Positions 33,696 to 42,425 of a stretch of DNA of 64,000 nucleotides are shown here, in pieces. The stretch's first letter is position 1. Every line of letters starts with the position of its first letter. The notes below the pieces were generated by a model, which was not told where the DNA came from, ran no database searches, and saw only the letters and a list, made by a program, of their open reading frames with translations. The position numbers and the translations under genes were made by a program. Source of the stretch: an uncultured Veillonella sp. (GTDB taxonomy: Bacteria > Bacillota > Negativicutes > Veillonellales > Veillonellaceae); assembly GCA_902478055.1 (NCBI GenBank), contig CABSJL010000005.1, positions 1-64,000 on the forward strand, written 5' to 3'.

Positions 33696-33758
33696 AGATT
33701 TCTTATGTGACGTTCCTCTTATCTTATTTGAGGCAAGGTAGCATAAGAAATCTTTTTT
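33696..33758 (+). terminator. Intrinsic terminator after murB
   Basis: AGATTTCTTATG (33696-33707) pairs exactly with CATAAGAAATCT (33742-33753) and six T follow. The loop is long but contains an inner CCTC/GAGG pair. Confidence 0.75.
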
Positions 33759-33852
33759 AATACCATATGCTTATGTAGCTAATTTAGCCTTAAGATGACT
33801 CAAAAGTATAATCAAATGTAGAAATTGCCATGATTAGAAATTCTGTACTTCT

Positions 33853-33882
33853 TTGACTTTTTTCTATAGACTACGTTATAAT
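33853..33882 (+). promoter_or_regulatory. Promoter of typA
   Basis: TTGACT (33853-33858), an 18-base spacer and TATAAT (33877-33882). It predicts a leader of about 85 bases before typA. Nothing else is seen in the 302-base gap besides the murB terminator. Confidence 0.75.
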
Positions 33883-33976
33883 TAAGTGTTGCCAATTTTG
33901 GGAATATACCTATATAGCGACTTTCACAAGCGTTATATGATATAGAATATACTGAAAGAATTAAAGGGAGGATCTT

Positions 33977-35788
33977 ATGATTCGCGAAAATCTTCGTAAT
34001 GTAGCGATTATCGCCCACGTTGACCATGGTAAAACTACTTTGGTGGACGCATTATTAAAACAAAGCCATGTGTTCCGTGAAAATGAAAAGGTAGCAGAAC
34101 GCGTAATGGACTCCAACGACTTGGAACGTGAACGCGGTATTACTATTTTGTCTAAAAACACTGCTGTTATGCATGATGGCATTAAAATCAACATCGTTGA
34201 TACTCCAGGCCATGCTGACTTCGGCGGCGAAGTAGAACGTGTACTTAACATGGTTGACGGCGTATTGCTTCTCGTAGATGCTTACGAAGGTCCAATGCCT
34301 CAAACTAAATACGTTTTGCGTAAAGCATTAGAACAAAAATTGAAACCAATCGTTGTTATCAACAAAATTGACCGTCCTGACCAACGTGTTAAAGAGGTTG
34401 AAGATGAAGTTCTTGAATTGTTCATGGAACTTGAAGCTGATGATGACCAACTAGATTTCCCTGTAGTATACGCATCTGCTCGTGCTGGTGTGGCTAAAAC
34501 TAACTGGGATGACGAAGCTGTAAATATGGAACCATTGTTTGAAACATTGATCGAAGAAATTCCTGCACCACAAGGTGATTTGGAAGGTCCTCTTCAATTC
34601 ATGGTTACTACACTTGATTACGATAACTTCATCGGTAAAATCGCAGTAGGCCGTATCGTTCGCGGTAAAATGAAACCTAACCAACAAGTAGCTATCATGA
34701 CTGGTGAAAGCACTCGTAAAGCGAAAATCGGTCGCGTATATACATACAATGGCTTGAACCGTGTTGAAACTGACGAAGCTGAAATGGGTGATATCATTGC
34801 GTTCGCTGGTATCGACGATATCAATATCGGCGAAACAGTAGCAGATGCTGAAAATCCTGAAGCATTGCCATCCATCTCCATCGACGAACCAACATTGTCC
34901 ATGGTATTCTCTGTAAACAACTCTCCATTCGCAGGCCGCGAAGGTGAATTCGTTACATCCCGTCACTTGCGCGATCGTTTGTTCCGCGAAGTTGAAACTA
35001 ACGTTTCTATGAAAGTTGAAGAAACTGATTCTGCAGATGCTTTCAAAGTATCTGGTCGTGGCGAATTGCACTTGGCTGTATTGATCGAAACTATGCGTCG
35101 TGAAGGCTATGAATTACAAGTAGGTAAACCTCGCGTAATTTTCAAAACTATTAACGACAAATTGTGCGAACCATTAGAAGCATTGACTATCGACGTACCT
35201 CAAGAATTCATGGGTACTGTAATGGAAAATCTTGGTCAACGTAAAGCTGAATTGACTAACATGGTTGAGTTAGCTGGTTACCTTCGCATGGAATTCGTAA
35301 TTCCTGCACGTGGTTTGATCGGTTTCCGTGCACAATTCTTAACAGCTACAAAAGGTAATGGTATCATGAACCATGTATTCCATGGTTATGCACCATACAA
35401 AGGCGAAATTCCTTCCCGTACACGCGGTGCCTTGGTAGCATTTGAAAATGGCGAAACTACTCCATATGGCTTGAACTCTGTTCAAGATCGCGGTACATTG
35501 TTCGTTGGTCCTAACCAAGACGTGTACGCAGGCCAAGTTATTGGTGAAAATACTCGTGAACTTGATATGGATGTTAACCCATGTAAGAAAAAACACGTTA
35601 CTAACATGCGTTCCAGCTCCTCTGATGAAGCAGTTCGCTTGACTCCACCTCGTATCTTCTCCTTGGAACAAGCTCTTGAGTGGATCAACGATGACGAACT
35701 TGTTGAAGTAACACCTGAAAGCATTCGTATGCGTAAAACAATCCTTGATCGTAACGCACGTGCGAAAGCTGCTAAAAACAAAAAATAA
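33977..35788 (+). CDS. typA: Translational GTPase TypA/BipA
   Basis: A 603-residue ribosome-binding GTPase. G1 is AHVDHGKTTL near residue 15, G2 RGITI, G3 DTPGHADF and G4 NKIDRPDQR; later come domain II and the EF-G-like domains with RGRG-free MREGYELQVGKP and the C-terminal VTPESIRMRKTILD. BipA/TypA helps ribosome assembly and growth under cold or stress. The gene has a strong GGGAGG site and codon use typical of highly expressed genes (for example many GAA, AAA and CGT). It stands alone between a promoter and a terminator. Confidence 0.96.
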   Translation: MIRENLRNVAIIAHVDHGKTTLVDALLKQSHVFRENEKVAERVMDSNDLERERGITILSKNTAVMHDGIKINIVDTPGHADFGGEVERVLNMVDGVLLLVDAYEGPMPQTKYVLRKALEQKLKPIVVINKIDRPDQRVKEVEDEVLELFMELEADDDQLDFPVVYASARAGVAKTNWDDEAVNMEPLFETLIEEIPAPQGDLEGPLQFMVTTLDYDNFIGKIAVGRIVRGKMKPNQQVAIMTGESTRKAKIGRVYTYNGLNRVETDEAEMGDIIAFAGIDDINIGETVADAENPEALPSISIDEPTLSMVFSVNNSPFAGREGEFVTSRHLRDRLFREVETNVSMKVEETDSADAFKVSGRGELHLAVLIETMRREGYELQVGKPRVIFKTINDKLCEPLEALTIDVPQEFMGTVMENLGQRKAELTNMVELAGYLRMEFVIPARGLIGFRAQFLTATKGNGIMNHVFHGYAPYKGEIPSRTRGALVAFENGETTPYGLNSVQDRGTLFVGPNQDVYAGQVIGENTRELDMDVNPCKKKHVTNMRSSSSDEAVRLTPPRIFSLEQALEWINDDELVEVTPESIRMRKTILDRNARAKAAKNKK

Positions 35789-35803
35789 TATCCTTAGTGA
35801 TAT

Positions 35804-35836
35804 AAAACGACGCTCCTATGGGGGCGTCGTTTTTAT
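35804..35836 (+). terminator. Intrinsic terminator after typA
   Basis: AAAACGACGCTCC pairs with GGGGCGTCGTTTT around a short loop and runs into T-residues. Confidence 0.88.
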
Positions 35837-36049
35837 TACATATAACAAAGGGGATATTCCTATTTATTATATTCATATGAAAAATAGATGATAATTTTAT
35901 CATTTATGATTAATTGCTATATAGAACCTTGTATATACTTACTTTGCATAAAGTCTTGCTGATACGGGTATCGGTATATACGGAATATCCATGACGATGT
36001 ATAATAATAGCAAGTTTGTTGAAACTAGTTATTGATTATGGAGGTTCTT

Positions 36050-36772
36050 ATGAATAAGAAAATTCTAGCTTCTTTATTTGCTGTAGGTTTAGTTGCAGGT
36101 AGTGTATGCTCTTCTGTTGATGCACATGGTGTGTTCTTCGCTAACCGTACAGATGAAAAAGTACTTGTATTAGGTGAGGGTCCTGTAGATAATGCTTATA
36201 GTGCAGATATGGTAAAAAATATTACTGGATATGATGTACAAGGCAAACAAATTCCTGTACAAGTTGTGAAGCATGAAAAAAATGTAGCTATTATTCCACC
36301 AGCAGACCTTGGTGTAACTGTAACTAATTTTGATTATGGCTACTGGACTAAGACTAAAGATGGTAAAACAATTCATAAACCAATCACCGAAGTTCCTGGT
36401 GCGGTTAAGAGTACACATGCTATCAAATATGATGTTCATTACTGGAATGCACAAGCAAAACCATTTGTAGATAAGAATGCATTTATTCAAATTGTACCTT
36501 CTGTTAATCCATTGACATTAAGAAAAGGTGATACATATGAAATCCAAGTGTTTAAAGATGGTAAACCATATGCGAATGCACCTCTTATCAAAGATTTAGT
36601 AAATGATTTAACTGGTGAAGCTAAAGCAGATGAAAATGGTAAAGCTACTGTAGCTGTTACAGCAGATGGCTTAAATGTAGTAGGTGTTGAAGTTGCATTC
36701 CCTACACAAAATAAAGGGGAACAAAATAAATACTTTAGTGCATTGTCCTTCCTTATTTCTCCTGAAGAATAA
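36050..36772 (+). CDS. DUF4198-type periplasmic protein with a mature N-terminal His
   Basis: A 240-residue exported protein. The signal peptide (1-25) ends VDA and the mature chain begins HGVFFANRTDEK. The rest is beta-rich, with a late domain (about 150-240) LTLRKGDTYEIQVFKDGK then ATVAVTADGLNVVGVEV, which fits the DUF4198 family. Members are often found with nickel or cobalt uptake genes and are thought to bind metal in the periplasm. A free N-terminal His would be a natural ligand. The start at 36050 has GGAGG at good spacing. No transporter gene is adjacent; an autotransporter follows after a terminator. Confidence 0.75.
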   Translation: MNKKILASLFAVGLVAGSVCSSVDAHGVFFANRTDEKVLVLGEGPVDNAYSADMVKNITGYDVQGKQIPVQVVKHEKNVAIIPPADLGVTVTNFDYGYWTKTKDGKTIHKPITEVPGAVKSTHAIKYDVHYWNAQAKPFVDKNAFIQIVPSVNPLTLRKGDTYEIQVFKDGKPYANAPLIKDLVNDLTGEAKADENGKATVAVTADGLNVVGVEVAFPTQNKGEQNKYFSALSFLISPEE

Positions 36773-36814
36773 TAATTAGTAATTTTAGTACTTACCGAGT
36801 GTGTGAGTTAATAG

Positions 36815-36849
36815 AAGACCTCCTTAGTTGGACTAAGGGGGTCTTTTTG
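36815..36849 (+). terminator. Intrinsic terminator after the DUF4198 gene
   Basis: AAGACCTCCTTAGT pairs with ACTAAGGGGGTCTT (one G-U) around TGG and is followed by TTTTT. Confidence 0.88.
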
Positions 36850-36922
36850 TGCTTTTTAGGTGTTATAAATTTTATGTGATTTAGTGAGAACATTATAAGC
36901 ATGATATAAGAAGGAGAGAATT

Positions 36923-39169
36923 ATGAAGATTAGACGTCATGTATCAGCCGTGATGACTGCACTAGTATTAACAGGTATATCTTATTCTGCAATGGCTACA
37001 GAAATTAATGTTTCTAGCGATAAAGCAGAGGAGTTACTGGGTTTAACAATGGGCTCACCAGTACAAACGCAACCTGAGGTTAAACACATAGAGGATACAT
37101 TAACAGTTAATGTACATGGTAAAAGTTTAACAGAGGCTGGTAAAAGTAAGAATGTTACAGGTATTTATAATGGATTTGGTTCACAACTAACGGTAGATAA
37201 AGACCTTATTGTACGATTAAAGAATGATGCACCAGCATCGAAGCGAGAATTAGGTCATTATTATATGAGTGCTGTTTATGCTGGTTACGGTGGGAAGGTG
37301 CCACGTCTTAGCAAGGATAATCCGGACCGAGATTTTGGGGATACCAATATTCACGTTAAAGGTAATGTAGATATCGATGCTATCGGCTCTGGTTTACAAG
37401 TCAATCAACGAGGTCATATTATTGTTGATGGAGGCGGTAAGATTATCACTCATCCTGTAGAAACATCTGATACCTATTCTGTAGTAGCAGAAGAAGGGGA
37501 TGTATATGTTAATGCAGGCGCTGATGGCAAACATCCAGGCACTCATGACTTAGTTGCTGTTGGTAATGTAGGCCTTATCAACAAGGATTATGGCCGCGAT
37601 CCAAATCACAATGTAGAACCAACTAATATAGCACTAGCTTTCACAACACCTAACTCTAGCCTTACCGGTGCTGTTTTGAATGAATATGCTGAAAGCAATA
37701 AAAACTCTCATAATTCTGGTGCAGATATTTACCTACAAAACGGAGCTACTTGGAATAATGAATGGATTGGCATGGAGCGTCCTACACCTAAAAAAGAACG
37801 TCCATCAGGGGATAATGCAGCATACCTATACAAGGGGAGTAAGGTTCGCAATCTTGTAGGTGGTGTTAACCCAACTGCAGCAGGTAACATTCATCCTATC
37901 GATGCGCGGCCTATAACAATTCAGAACTATAGCGGTTATGTGAATGCTATTTATAAATCTGGCGTACCAGCAAGCGAAGCTGAAAAAGGCCAAATCGTCG
38001 TTGAACATGCGGCGGATAATAGCCATATTACAATGTTAGGCGACCATTCCGGTAATACCATCGACGATGCAAGCTACAAAAAGGATATTCAAGCATTAGC
38101 TAAGAAATTACAATACACAGGCAATGATAAGAAACTTAGCACAACAGTTCAAATTAATGAAGGCGTTACTACACCTGGTGCTGTTGCAGACCTAGGGGCA
38201 GATCATTTTGATTCTCAAGGTCATCTCGTTGTAGATGATACAACAAAAGTTGTTCGTGCTAGTGAATCGTCGCTCGTAGGTGGCACAAAATCTGCCCTTA
38301 CTTCAACAGTTATGGCGTGGAAAAATAATACTAATGATTTACAACGTCGTTTAGGTGATCTTCGTCTAGCTAATACAGATAAAGGAGTATGGGCTAAATA
38401 TATAGGTGGTAAATCTAAGATTACAGATGGTGCTGATGCACATATGACGTACAATGGCGTACAAATCGGATATGATCATAAAGCCTCCAATGGCTGGATT
38501 TTCGGCGGTGCCCTAGATTACAGTACATCTAGTAACTCTTATGCCAACGGCAGTGGCGACGGTAAGCTTGGCGGTATAGCCTTATATGGTACAAAGCAAC
38601 ATGATGATGGTCGGTATATAGATATCATCGCTCGTGGTAATAGATTATCCAACGACTATAGTCTTAACTCAATTACTGGTCAACGTTTGAATGGTAACTA
38701 CCATACATTTGGTACATCCTTGAGTGCTGAATATGGCAAACGCATCAAAAAACAAAATGGTTTCTATATCGACCCTAGTGTAGAATTTATTCTAGGTCGT
38801 TTAAATGGTGTATCCTATGATGCAACTATTGCAGGCGTCGGATCCATGCATGTGAAATCTGATGCGGTCAACTCTGCCGTAGGTAGACTTGGCATTGGTA
38901 TTGGTAAAGAAACAGAAAAATCTAATATCTTTGCAAAACTAGCACTAGCTCATGAATTCTCTGGTAAGGTAAATACTACATATTCTGCACCAGGTAATCC
39001 AACAGTACAAACAACTGTAGATTTAAAGGATACATGGCTTGATGCGGAAATCGGCGGTTCTTGGAGTGTTCGTCCTAGCACATATCTATATGGTACATTC
39101 ACTAAAAACTTTGGTGCTACCATAGATAATACATGGCGTATCGATGCAGGCGTTAGACATAACTTTTAA
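36923..39169 (+). CDS. Type Va autotransporter (748 aa)
   Basis: A secreted surface protein. The signal peptide ends at Ala25 (AMA). The passenger (about 26-470) is rich in short beta-like repeats (NIHVKGNVDIDAIGSGLQV and similar), suggesting a beta-helix. The C-terminal domain (about 480-748) starts near LGDLRLANTDKGVWAKYIGG, has alternating strands with Gly and aromatic residues and ends with Phe, as in the autotransporter barrel. The passenger carries no protease or lipase motif I recognise, so adhesin-like binding is the default guess. It has its own AAGGAG site and terminator. Confidence 0.85.
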   Translation: MKIRRHVSAVMTALVLTGISYSAMATEINVSSDKAEELLGLTMGSPVQTQPEVKHIEDTLTVNVHGKSLTEAGKSKNVTGIYNGFGSQLTVDKDLIVRLKNDAPASKRELGHYYMSAVYAGYGGKVPRLSKDNPDRDFGDTNIHVKGNVDIDAIGSGLQVNQRGHIIVDGGGKIITHPVETSDTYSVVAEEGDVYVNAGADGKHPGTHDLVAVGNVGLINKDYGRDPNHNVEPTNIALAFTTPNSSLTGAVLNEYAESNKNSHNSGADIYLQNGATWNNEWIGMERPTPKKERPSGDNAAYLYKGSKVRNLVGGVNPTAAGNIHPIDARPITIQNYSGYVNAIYKSGVPASEAEKGQIVVEHAADNSHITMLGDHSGNTIDDASYKKDIQALAKKLQYTGNDKKLSTTVQINEGVTTPGAVADLGADHFDSQGHLVVDDTTKVVRASESSLVGGTKSALTSTVMAWKNNTNDLQRRLGDLRLANTDKGVWAKYIGGKSKITDGADAHMTYNGVQIGYDHKASNGWIFGGALDYSTSSNSYANGSGDGKLGGIALYGTKQHDDGRYIDIIARGNRLSNDYSLNSITGQRLNGNYHTFGTSLSAEYGKRIKKQNGFYIDPSVEFILGRLNGVSYDATIAGVGSMHVKSDAVNSAVGRLGIGIGKETEKSNIFAKLALAHEFSGKVNTTYSAPGNPTVQTTVDLKDTWLDAEIGGSWSVRPSTYLYGTFTKNFGATIDNTWRIDAGVRHNF

Positions 39170-39180
39170 TTAAATAGATA

Positions 39181-39224
39181 AAAACTCTGTAGTTGCTTGT
39201 GGGTAAGGTGCTACAGAGTTTTTT
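39181..39224 (+). terminator. Intrinsic terminator after the autotransporter
   Basis: AAACTCTGTAG pairs with CTACAGAGTTT around a loop of about 18 bases, then a run of T. Confidence 0.85.
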
Positions 39225-39382
39225 ATATAAAAGTGTCTATGTGAATTATTCTTTATCGGCAAATAGGCAAATATTAACTGGCTTGCTGTGATGGACAGAC
39301 TTTAACAATTTTGTATTTCTGTGATAGTATATAAAGGCTAGTTAATATGTAACTTCTTAAGTAAGAGTTAGGAGGATATAAT

Positions 39383-40024
39383 ATGAAAGTTCTAATCGTA
39401 AATGGTAGTAGCCATATAAACGGTACAACAATGCAAGCTATAAAAGAGGTACAAAAGGTATTCAGTGATGCCAATGTAGATACAGAGGTCATTCAGCTGG
39501 GCAATAAACCTATTCGTGATTGTATTCAATGCGGTTATTGTTTTGAACATGGAGAATGTGTATTCAAGGATGATGATGTAAATGCCTTTGTAGAAAAAGC
39601 GAAGGATGCAGATGGCTTTATCTTTGCAACACCTGTATATTATGCACATCCGAGTGGACGTATTTTATCCTTTTTAGATCGCGTATTCTTTAGTGCAGAA
39701 AGTGTAACGCCAAATCCATTTGCCTTTAAACCAGGTGCATCTATCGCCGTAGCTCGTCGCGGCGGTACAACGGCGTCCTTTGATGTACTCAATAAATACT
39801 TTGGTATTTCTCAAATGCCAATTGCAGGCTCTACATATTGGAATATTAGCCATGGTCTAGTAGCCGACGATGCTAAGCAAGATGAAGAAGGTATGCAAAC
39901 CATGCGCAACTTGGCGAGAAATATGGTTTGGATGATGCGTAGCTTTGCTGTAGCTAAGGAGCAAGGTGTGCCATATCCAGATACAGATAAAGAGAAAAAA
40001 GTATCTACGAACTTTGTACGTTAA
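39383..40024 (+). CDS. Iron-sulfur flavoprotein (NADPH-dependent FMN reductase fold)
   Basis: A 213-residue flavodoxin-fold protein. The FMN loop is VNGSSHINGTTMQA; a compact Cys motif CIQCGYCFEHGEC (CX2CX2CX5C) near residues 47-59 matches the [4Fe-4S] binding motif of iron-sulfur flavoproteins; FATPVYYAHPSGR is a second flavin loop. Such proteins act in electron transfer and in removal of oxygen or peroxide in anaerobes. An inverted repeat (TAACTTCTTA...TAAGAGTTA) lies just before AGGAGG in its leader. A small phosphatase gene follows 36 bases on. Confidence 0.87.
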   Translation: MKVLIVNGSSHINGTTMQAIKEVQKVFSDANVDTEVIQLGNKPIRDCIQCGYCFEHGECVFKDDDVNAFVEKAKDADGFIFATPVYYAHPSGRILSFLDRVFFSAESVTPNPFAFKPGASIAVARRGGTTASFDVLNKYFGISQMPIAGSTYWNISHGLVADDAKQDEEGMQTMRNLARNMVWMMRSFAVAKEQGVPYPDTDKEKKVSTNFVR

Positions 40025-40060
40025 TACCTTAGCCCTTGGTGAGGTACTATAGGAGTTATG

Positions 40061-40519
40061 ATGGTTAAAATTTTATTCATTTGTCATGGTAATATTTGTC
40101 GTTCAACGATGGCAGAGTTTTATATGAAGCATATCGTTAACGAGGCGGGTCTAACAGATTCTATTTATGTTGAGTCTGCCGCCACATCTCGTGAGGAGAT
40201 AGGCAACGATACTCATTATGGGACTAAGCAAAAGCTAGATGAAATGGGTATTCCTTATACACGTCGTAAGGCTCGTCAAGTGACCGTTGATGACTATCAT
40301 AATTTTGATTACCTCATTATCATGGATGAAAATAATGGACGTAATTTAAAACGTATCATTGGCGATGATGTAGACTCTAAGGTGTACAAGGCTATGTCCT
40401 TTGTTAGTGAAAGCCGTGACGTAAAGGATCCTTGGTATACGGGAAACTTTGACGAAACCTATGATGATGTCAGTCGTAGCTGTGATGCTCTATTAACACT
40501 GCTTGAAGAGAAACTTTAA
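40061..40519 (+). CDS. Low-molecular-weight protein-tyrosine phosphatase
   Basis: A 152-residue phosphatase with the P-loop CHGNICRS near its start (Cys8, Arg14; CX5R) and the acid-loop DPWYTGNF with the general-acid Asp. It removes phosphate from protein tyrosine, or in related enzymes protein arginine. Two ATGs are adjacent; the second at 40061 has better spacing to AGGAG. No tyrosine kinase gene is nearby. It probably shares a transcript with the flavoprotein. Confidence 0.92.
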   Translation: MVKILFICHGNICRSTMAEFYMKHIVNEAGLTDSIYVESAATSREEIGNDTHYGTKQKLDEMGIPYTRRKARQVTVDDYHNFDYLIIMDENNGRNLKRIIGDDVDSKVYKAMSFVSESRDVKDPWYTGNFDETYDDVSRSCDALLTLLEEKL

Positions 40520-40540
40520 GCAATATAAATAACATGATGA

Positions 40541-40585
40541 GCCCTCAATGGTAGGTAAAATTTTAATCTACATTGAGGGCTTTTC
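40541..40585 (+). terminator. Intrinsic terminator after the phosphatase gene
   Basis: GCCCTCAATG pairs exactly with CATTGAGGGC; inner bases TAG/CTA pair as well; TTTT follows. Confidence 0.88.
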
Positions 40586-40639
40586 TGCATAGACCTACTA
40601 TCTACATATACTTTATACTATCGAACCATAGCGTAATAT

Positions 40640-40648
40640 GGTATAATT
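40640..40648 (+). promoter_or_regulatory. Extended -10 promoter of tRNA-Arg
   Basis: TGGTATAAT lies 14 bases before the tRNA 5' end, a full extended -10 element. Confidence 0.65.
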
Positions 40649-40662
40649 TTTAGGTATTCATG

Positions 40663-40736
40663 CGCCTATAGCTCAGGGGATAGAGCGCCGGTCTCCGGAA
40701 CCGGGTGCGCAGGTTCGAATCCTGCTAGGCGCACCA
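40663..40736 (+). tRNA. tRNA-Arg (anticodon CCG)
   Basis: A complete cloverleaf: acceptor GCGCCTA with TAGGCGC, D-arm GCTC/GAGC, anticodon stem CCGGT/ACCGG around loop CTCCGGA (anticodon CCG, reads CGG), T-arm with GGTTCGAATCC. The 3' CCA is encoded in the DNA. A strong terminator follows at once. Confidence 0.97.
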
Positions 40737-40738
40737 AA

Positions 40739-40773
40739 TAAAAGGCTTCTCGAATTTCGAGAAGCCTTTTTTG
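40739..40773 (+). terminator. Intrinsic terminator after tRNA-Arg
   Basis: AAAAGGCTTCTCGAA and its complement form a stem that runs into TTTTTT. The IS30 element begins about ten bases after it. Confidence 0.92.
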
Positions 40774-40782
40774 TTTATTATT

Positions 40783-40811
40783 TGATGAATTGTAAAATAT
40801 ATTGCGACAAA
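40783..40811 (+). repeat. Left terminal inverted repeat of the IS30 element
   Basis: Begins TGATGAATTG and ends TGCGACAAA; pairs with 41824-41852 at 24 of 29 positions. Confidence 0.85.
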
Positions 40812-40883
40812 TAAAAAAACTCATATTGGAGATCTCGTGTAAAATGTAAATAACCACAAATACATGACACGGAGGTCTCTAAT

Positions 40884-41822
40884 ATGAGCTATATACATCT
40901 TACCATAGAAAAACGAAGTCAAATAGAAGTTTTACGAAAAGAAGGATACTCTGTTCGTAGAATTGCTAGCTTAATCGGTGTCCACCATTCTACTGTAGCA
41001 AGAGAATTAAATCGCGTTGAAGGTGAATATTCTGCGATTAAAGCACAACAGTTAGCAATTAGTAAGTCTACTAATAAAGGTAGACCAACAAAGTTAACAC
41101 CTCAATTAGCGGCTTTAATTGAATCCAGGTTACAACAAACTTGGTCTCCAGAAGAAATAGTTGGTTCTGAATTAGTTGGGGTTCTAAGCTTTAAAACAAT
41201 ATATTCTTGGATCCATCGTGGTTTTCTTGCGGTAACAGAGAAAGTACTTCGCCGGAAAGGAAAAAAGCCCGGCACACAGGAAACCCGTGGACGCTTCAAT
41301 GTTAAAAGGACCATTAAAGAACGACCTCAAGAAGTTGAAAACCGGGAGATTTTTGGTCATTGGGAACTAGATACAATGGTTTCTTCCAGAGGTCAAAGCA
41401 AAGGCTGTTTAGCTACATTTGTTGAACGTAAAACTCGATTCTATATAGCAATAAAGATGGATGACCGATCTAAGGATTCTATGTTTTTAGCTATTAGTTC
41501 CCTATACAACACATTAACAAGTAAATTACTTAAAACCTTTACCGTGGACCGTGGTAAAGAATTTGCGTGCTTTGAACAGGTTGAAACCGAGTTTGGGATA
41601 CCGATGTATTTTGCTGACGCCTATGCAGCATGGCAACGTGGCTCTAATGAAAATAGTAATGGTTTACTTCGAGAGTTTTTTCCTAAGAAAACCGATTTAG
41701 CTAAAGTAACACTAGATAAACTAACAGAAGCACTAGTGCTGATTAATAATCGACCGAGAAAATGCCTTGGGTTTAAAACACCATTTGACATGTTTAAACA
41801 TGAGATTAGAAAATTGATTTAA
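40884..41822 (+). CDS. IS30-family transposase
   Basis: A 312-residue DDE transposase. The N-terminal helix-turn-helix (VRRIASLIGVHHSTVARELN) binds the ends. The catalytic core has HWELDTM (first Asp), FTVDRGKEF (second Asp) and RGSNENSNGLLREFFPK with the Glu, typical of IS30. The frame is complete and starts after GGAGG, so the element may be active. Its stop lies one base before the right inverted repeat. Confidence 0.95.
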   Translation: MSYIHLTIEKRSQIEVLRKEGYSVRRIASLIGVHHSTVARELNRVEGEYSAIKAQQLAISKSTNKGRPTKLTPQLAALIESRLQQTWSPEEIVGSELVGVLSFKTIYSWIHRGFLAVTEKVLRRKGKKPGTQETRGRFNVKRTIKERPQEVENREIFGHWELDTMVSSRGQSKGCLATFVERKTRFYIAIKMDDRSKDSMFLAISSLYNTLTSKLLKTFTVDRGKEFACFEQVETEFGIPMYFADAYAAWQRGSNENSNGLLREFFPKKTDLAKVTLDKLTEALVLINNRPRKCLGFKTPFDMFKHEIRKLI

Positions 41823-41823
41823 T

Positions 41824-41852
41824 TTTGTCGCATTACTTATTGCAATTCATCA
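41824..41852 (-). repeat. Right terminal inverted repeat of the IS30 element
   Basis: Reads TGATGAATTG inward from 41852 on the minus strand. Its outer TGA is also the stop codon of the neighbouring minus-strand gene. Confidence 0.85.
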
Positions 41853-42266
41853 TTTATATTTATTACACTGAATTCCTCTAGATTTAAATTCATTCATGAG
41901 TATATCTATTGATTTATCAATGATTTCTTCATTAGTTATATATACCATCTTTTTGAAGTAGACCGTACCATCAAATTCTATCCAACGACTTGTCTTACCA
42001 TTTAGTAAGCAAATCTTCATTCTGCCAGCCCAGCTTCCCATGCTGCGGAATTTTTTGCCCTTAGAGAAGCGTACTTCTCGAATATCTTTTAATTTATAGG
42101 TTCTTTTCATTAATCCAAGGCCTATAGAGACTTGATCATCTGTAAAATAAAGAAGTTTATAACGGTCTTCTGGAGACATGGATTTAATTATAGATAGGTT
42201 ATAAGTAGCAAAAACTATAGCAATAGCTATCAATATAAACATTAGTATTATCATATAGCTTCCCAT
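41850..42266 (-). CDS. Membrane-anchored hypothetical protein ending inside the IS
   Basis: A 138-residue product with one N-terminal membrane helix (about 5-25) and a soluble part with KLLYFTDDQVSIGLGLMKR and a basic strand-rich region that looks like a small PH-like fold. I do not recognise the family. The TGA stop at 41850-41852 is the first three bases of the IS30 right end, so the insertion has most likely replaced the natural C-terminus. How many residues were lost cannot be told. The ATG has a GGAGG about ten bases upstream, a rather long spacing. Confidence 0.65.
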   Translation of the reverse strand: MGSYMIILMFILIAIAIVFATYNLSIIKSMSPEDRYKLLYFTDDQVSIGLGLMKRTYKLKDIREVRFSKGKKFRSMGSWAGRMKICLLNGKTSRWIEFDGTVYFKKMVYITNEEIIDKSIDILMNEFKSRGIQCNKYK

Positions 42267-42425
42267 ACTTTCAAGGCCTCCTTTTCTCTATTATAATAAA
42301 TATAAGTAATGTATGAAATCATTTTATATCACTTCATGAATAAAATTTCATATTGGTTATATCTTACGTATGTATAATATTCTCAAAATTGCATGGTTAT
42401 TTGTAATAGAAATGGAGAGAGTGCT

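Larger units (their letters stand above)
40783..41852 (+). mobile_element. Complete IS30-family insertion sequence (1070 bp)
   Basis: The ends are 29-bp imperfect inverted repeats, TGATGAATTGTAAAATATAT... on the left (40783-40811) and its partner on the right (41824-41852), with 24 of 29 matches and the shared inner block TGCGACAAA. One intact transposase gene fills the space. The flanks show only TT on each side as a possible two-base target duplication, the length usual for IS30. The element sits ten bases after the tRNA-Arg terminator and ends inside the reading frame of the minus-strand gene to its right. Confidence 0.9.

Noticed and set aside
34451..35071. 206-codon antisense frame in typA
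   Set aside because: typA is a certain gene here; the frame is a codon-bias shadow.
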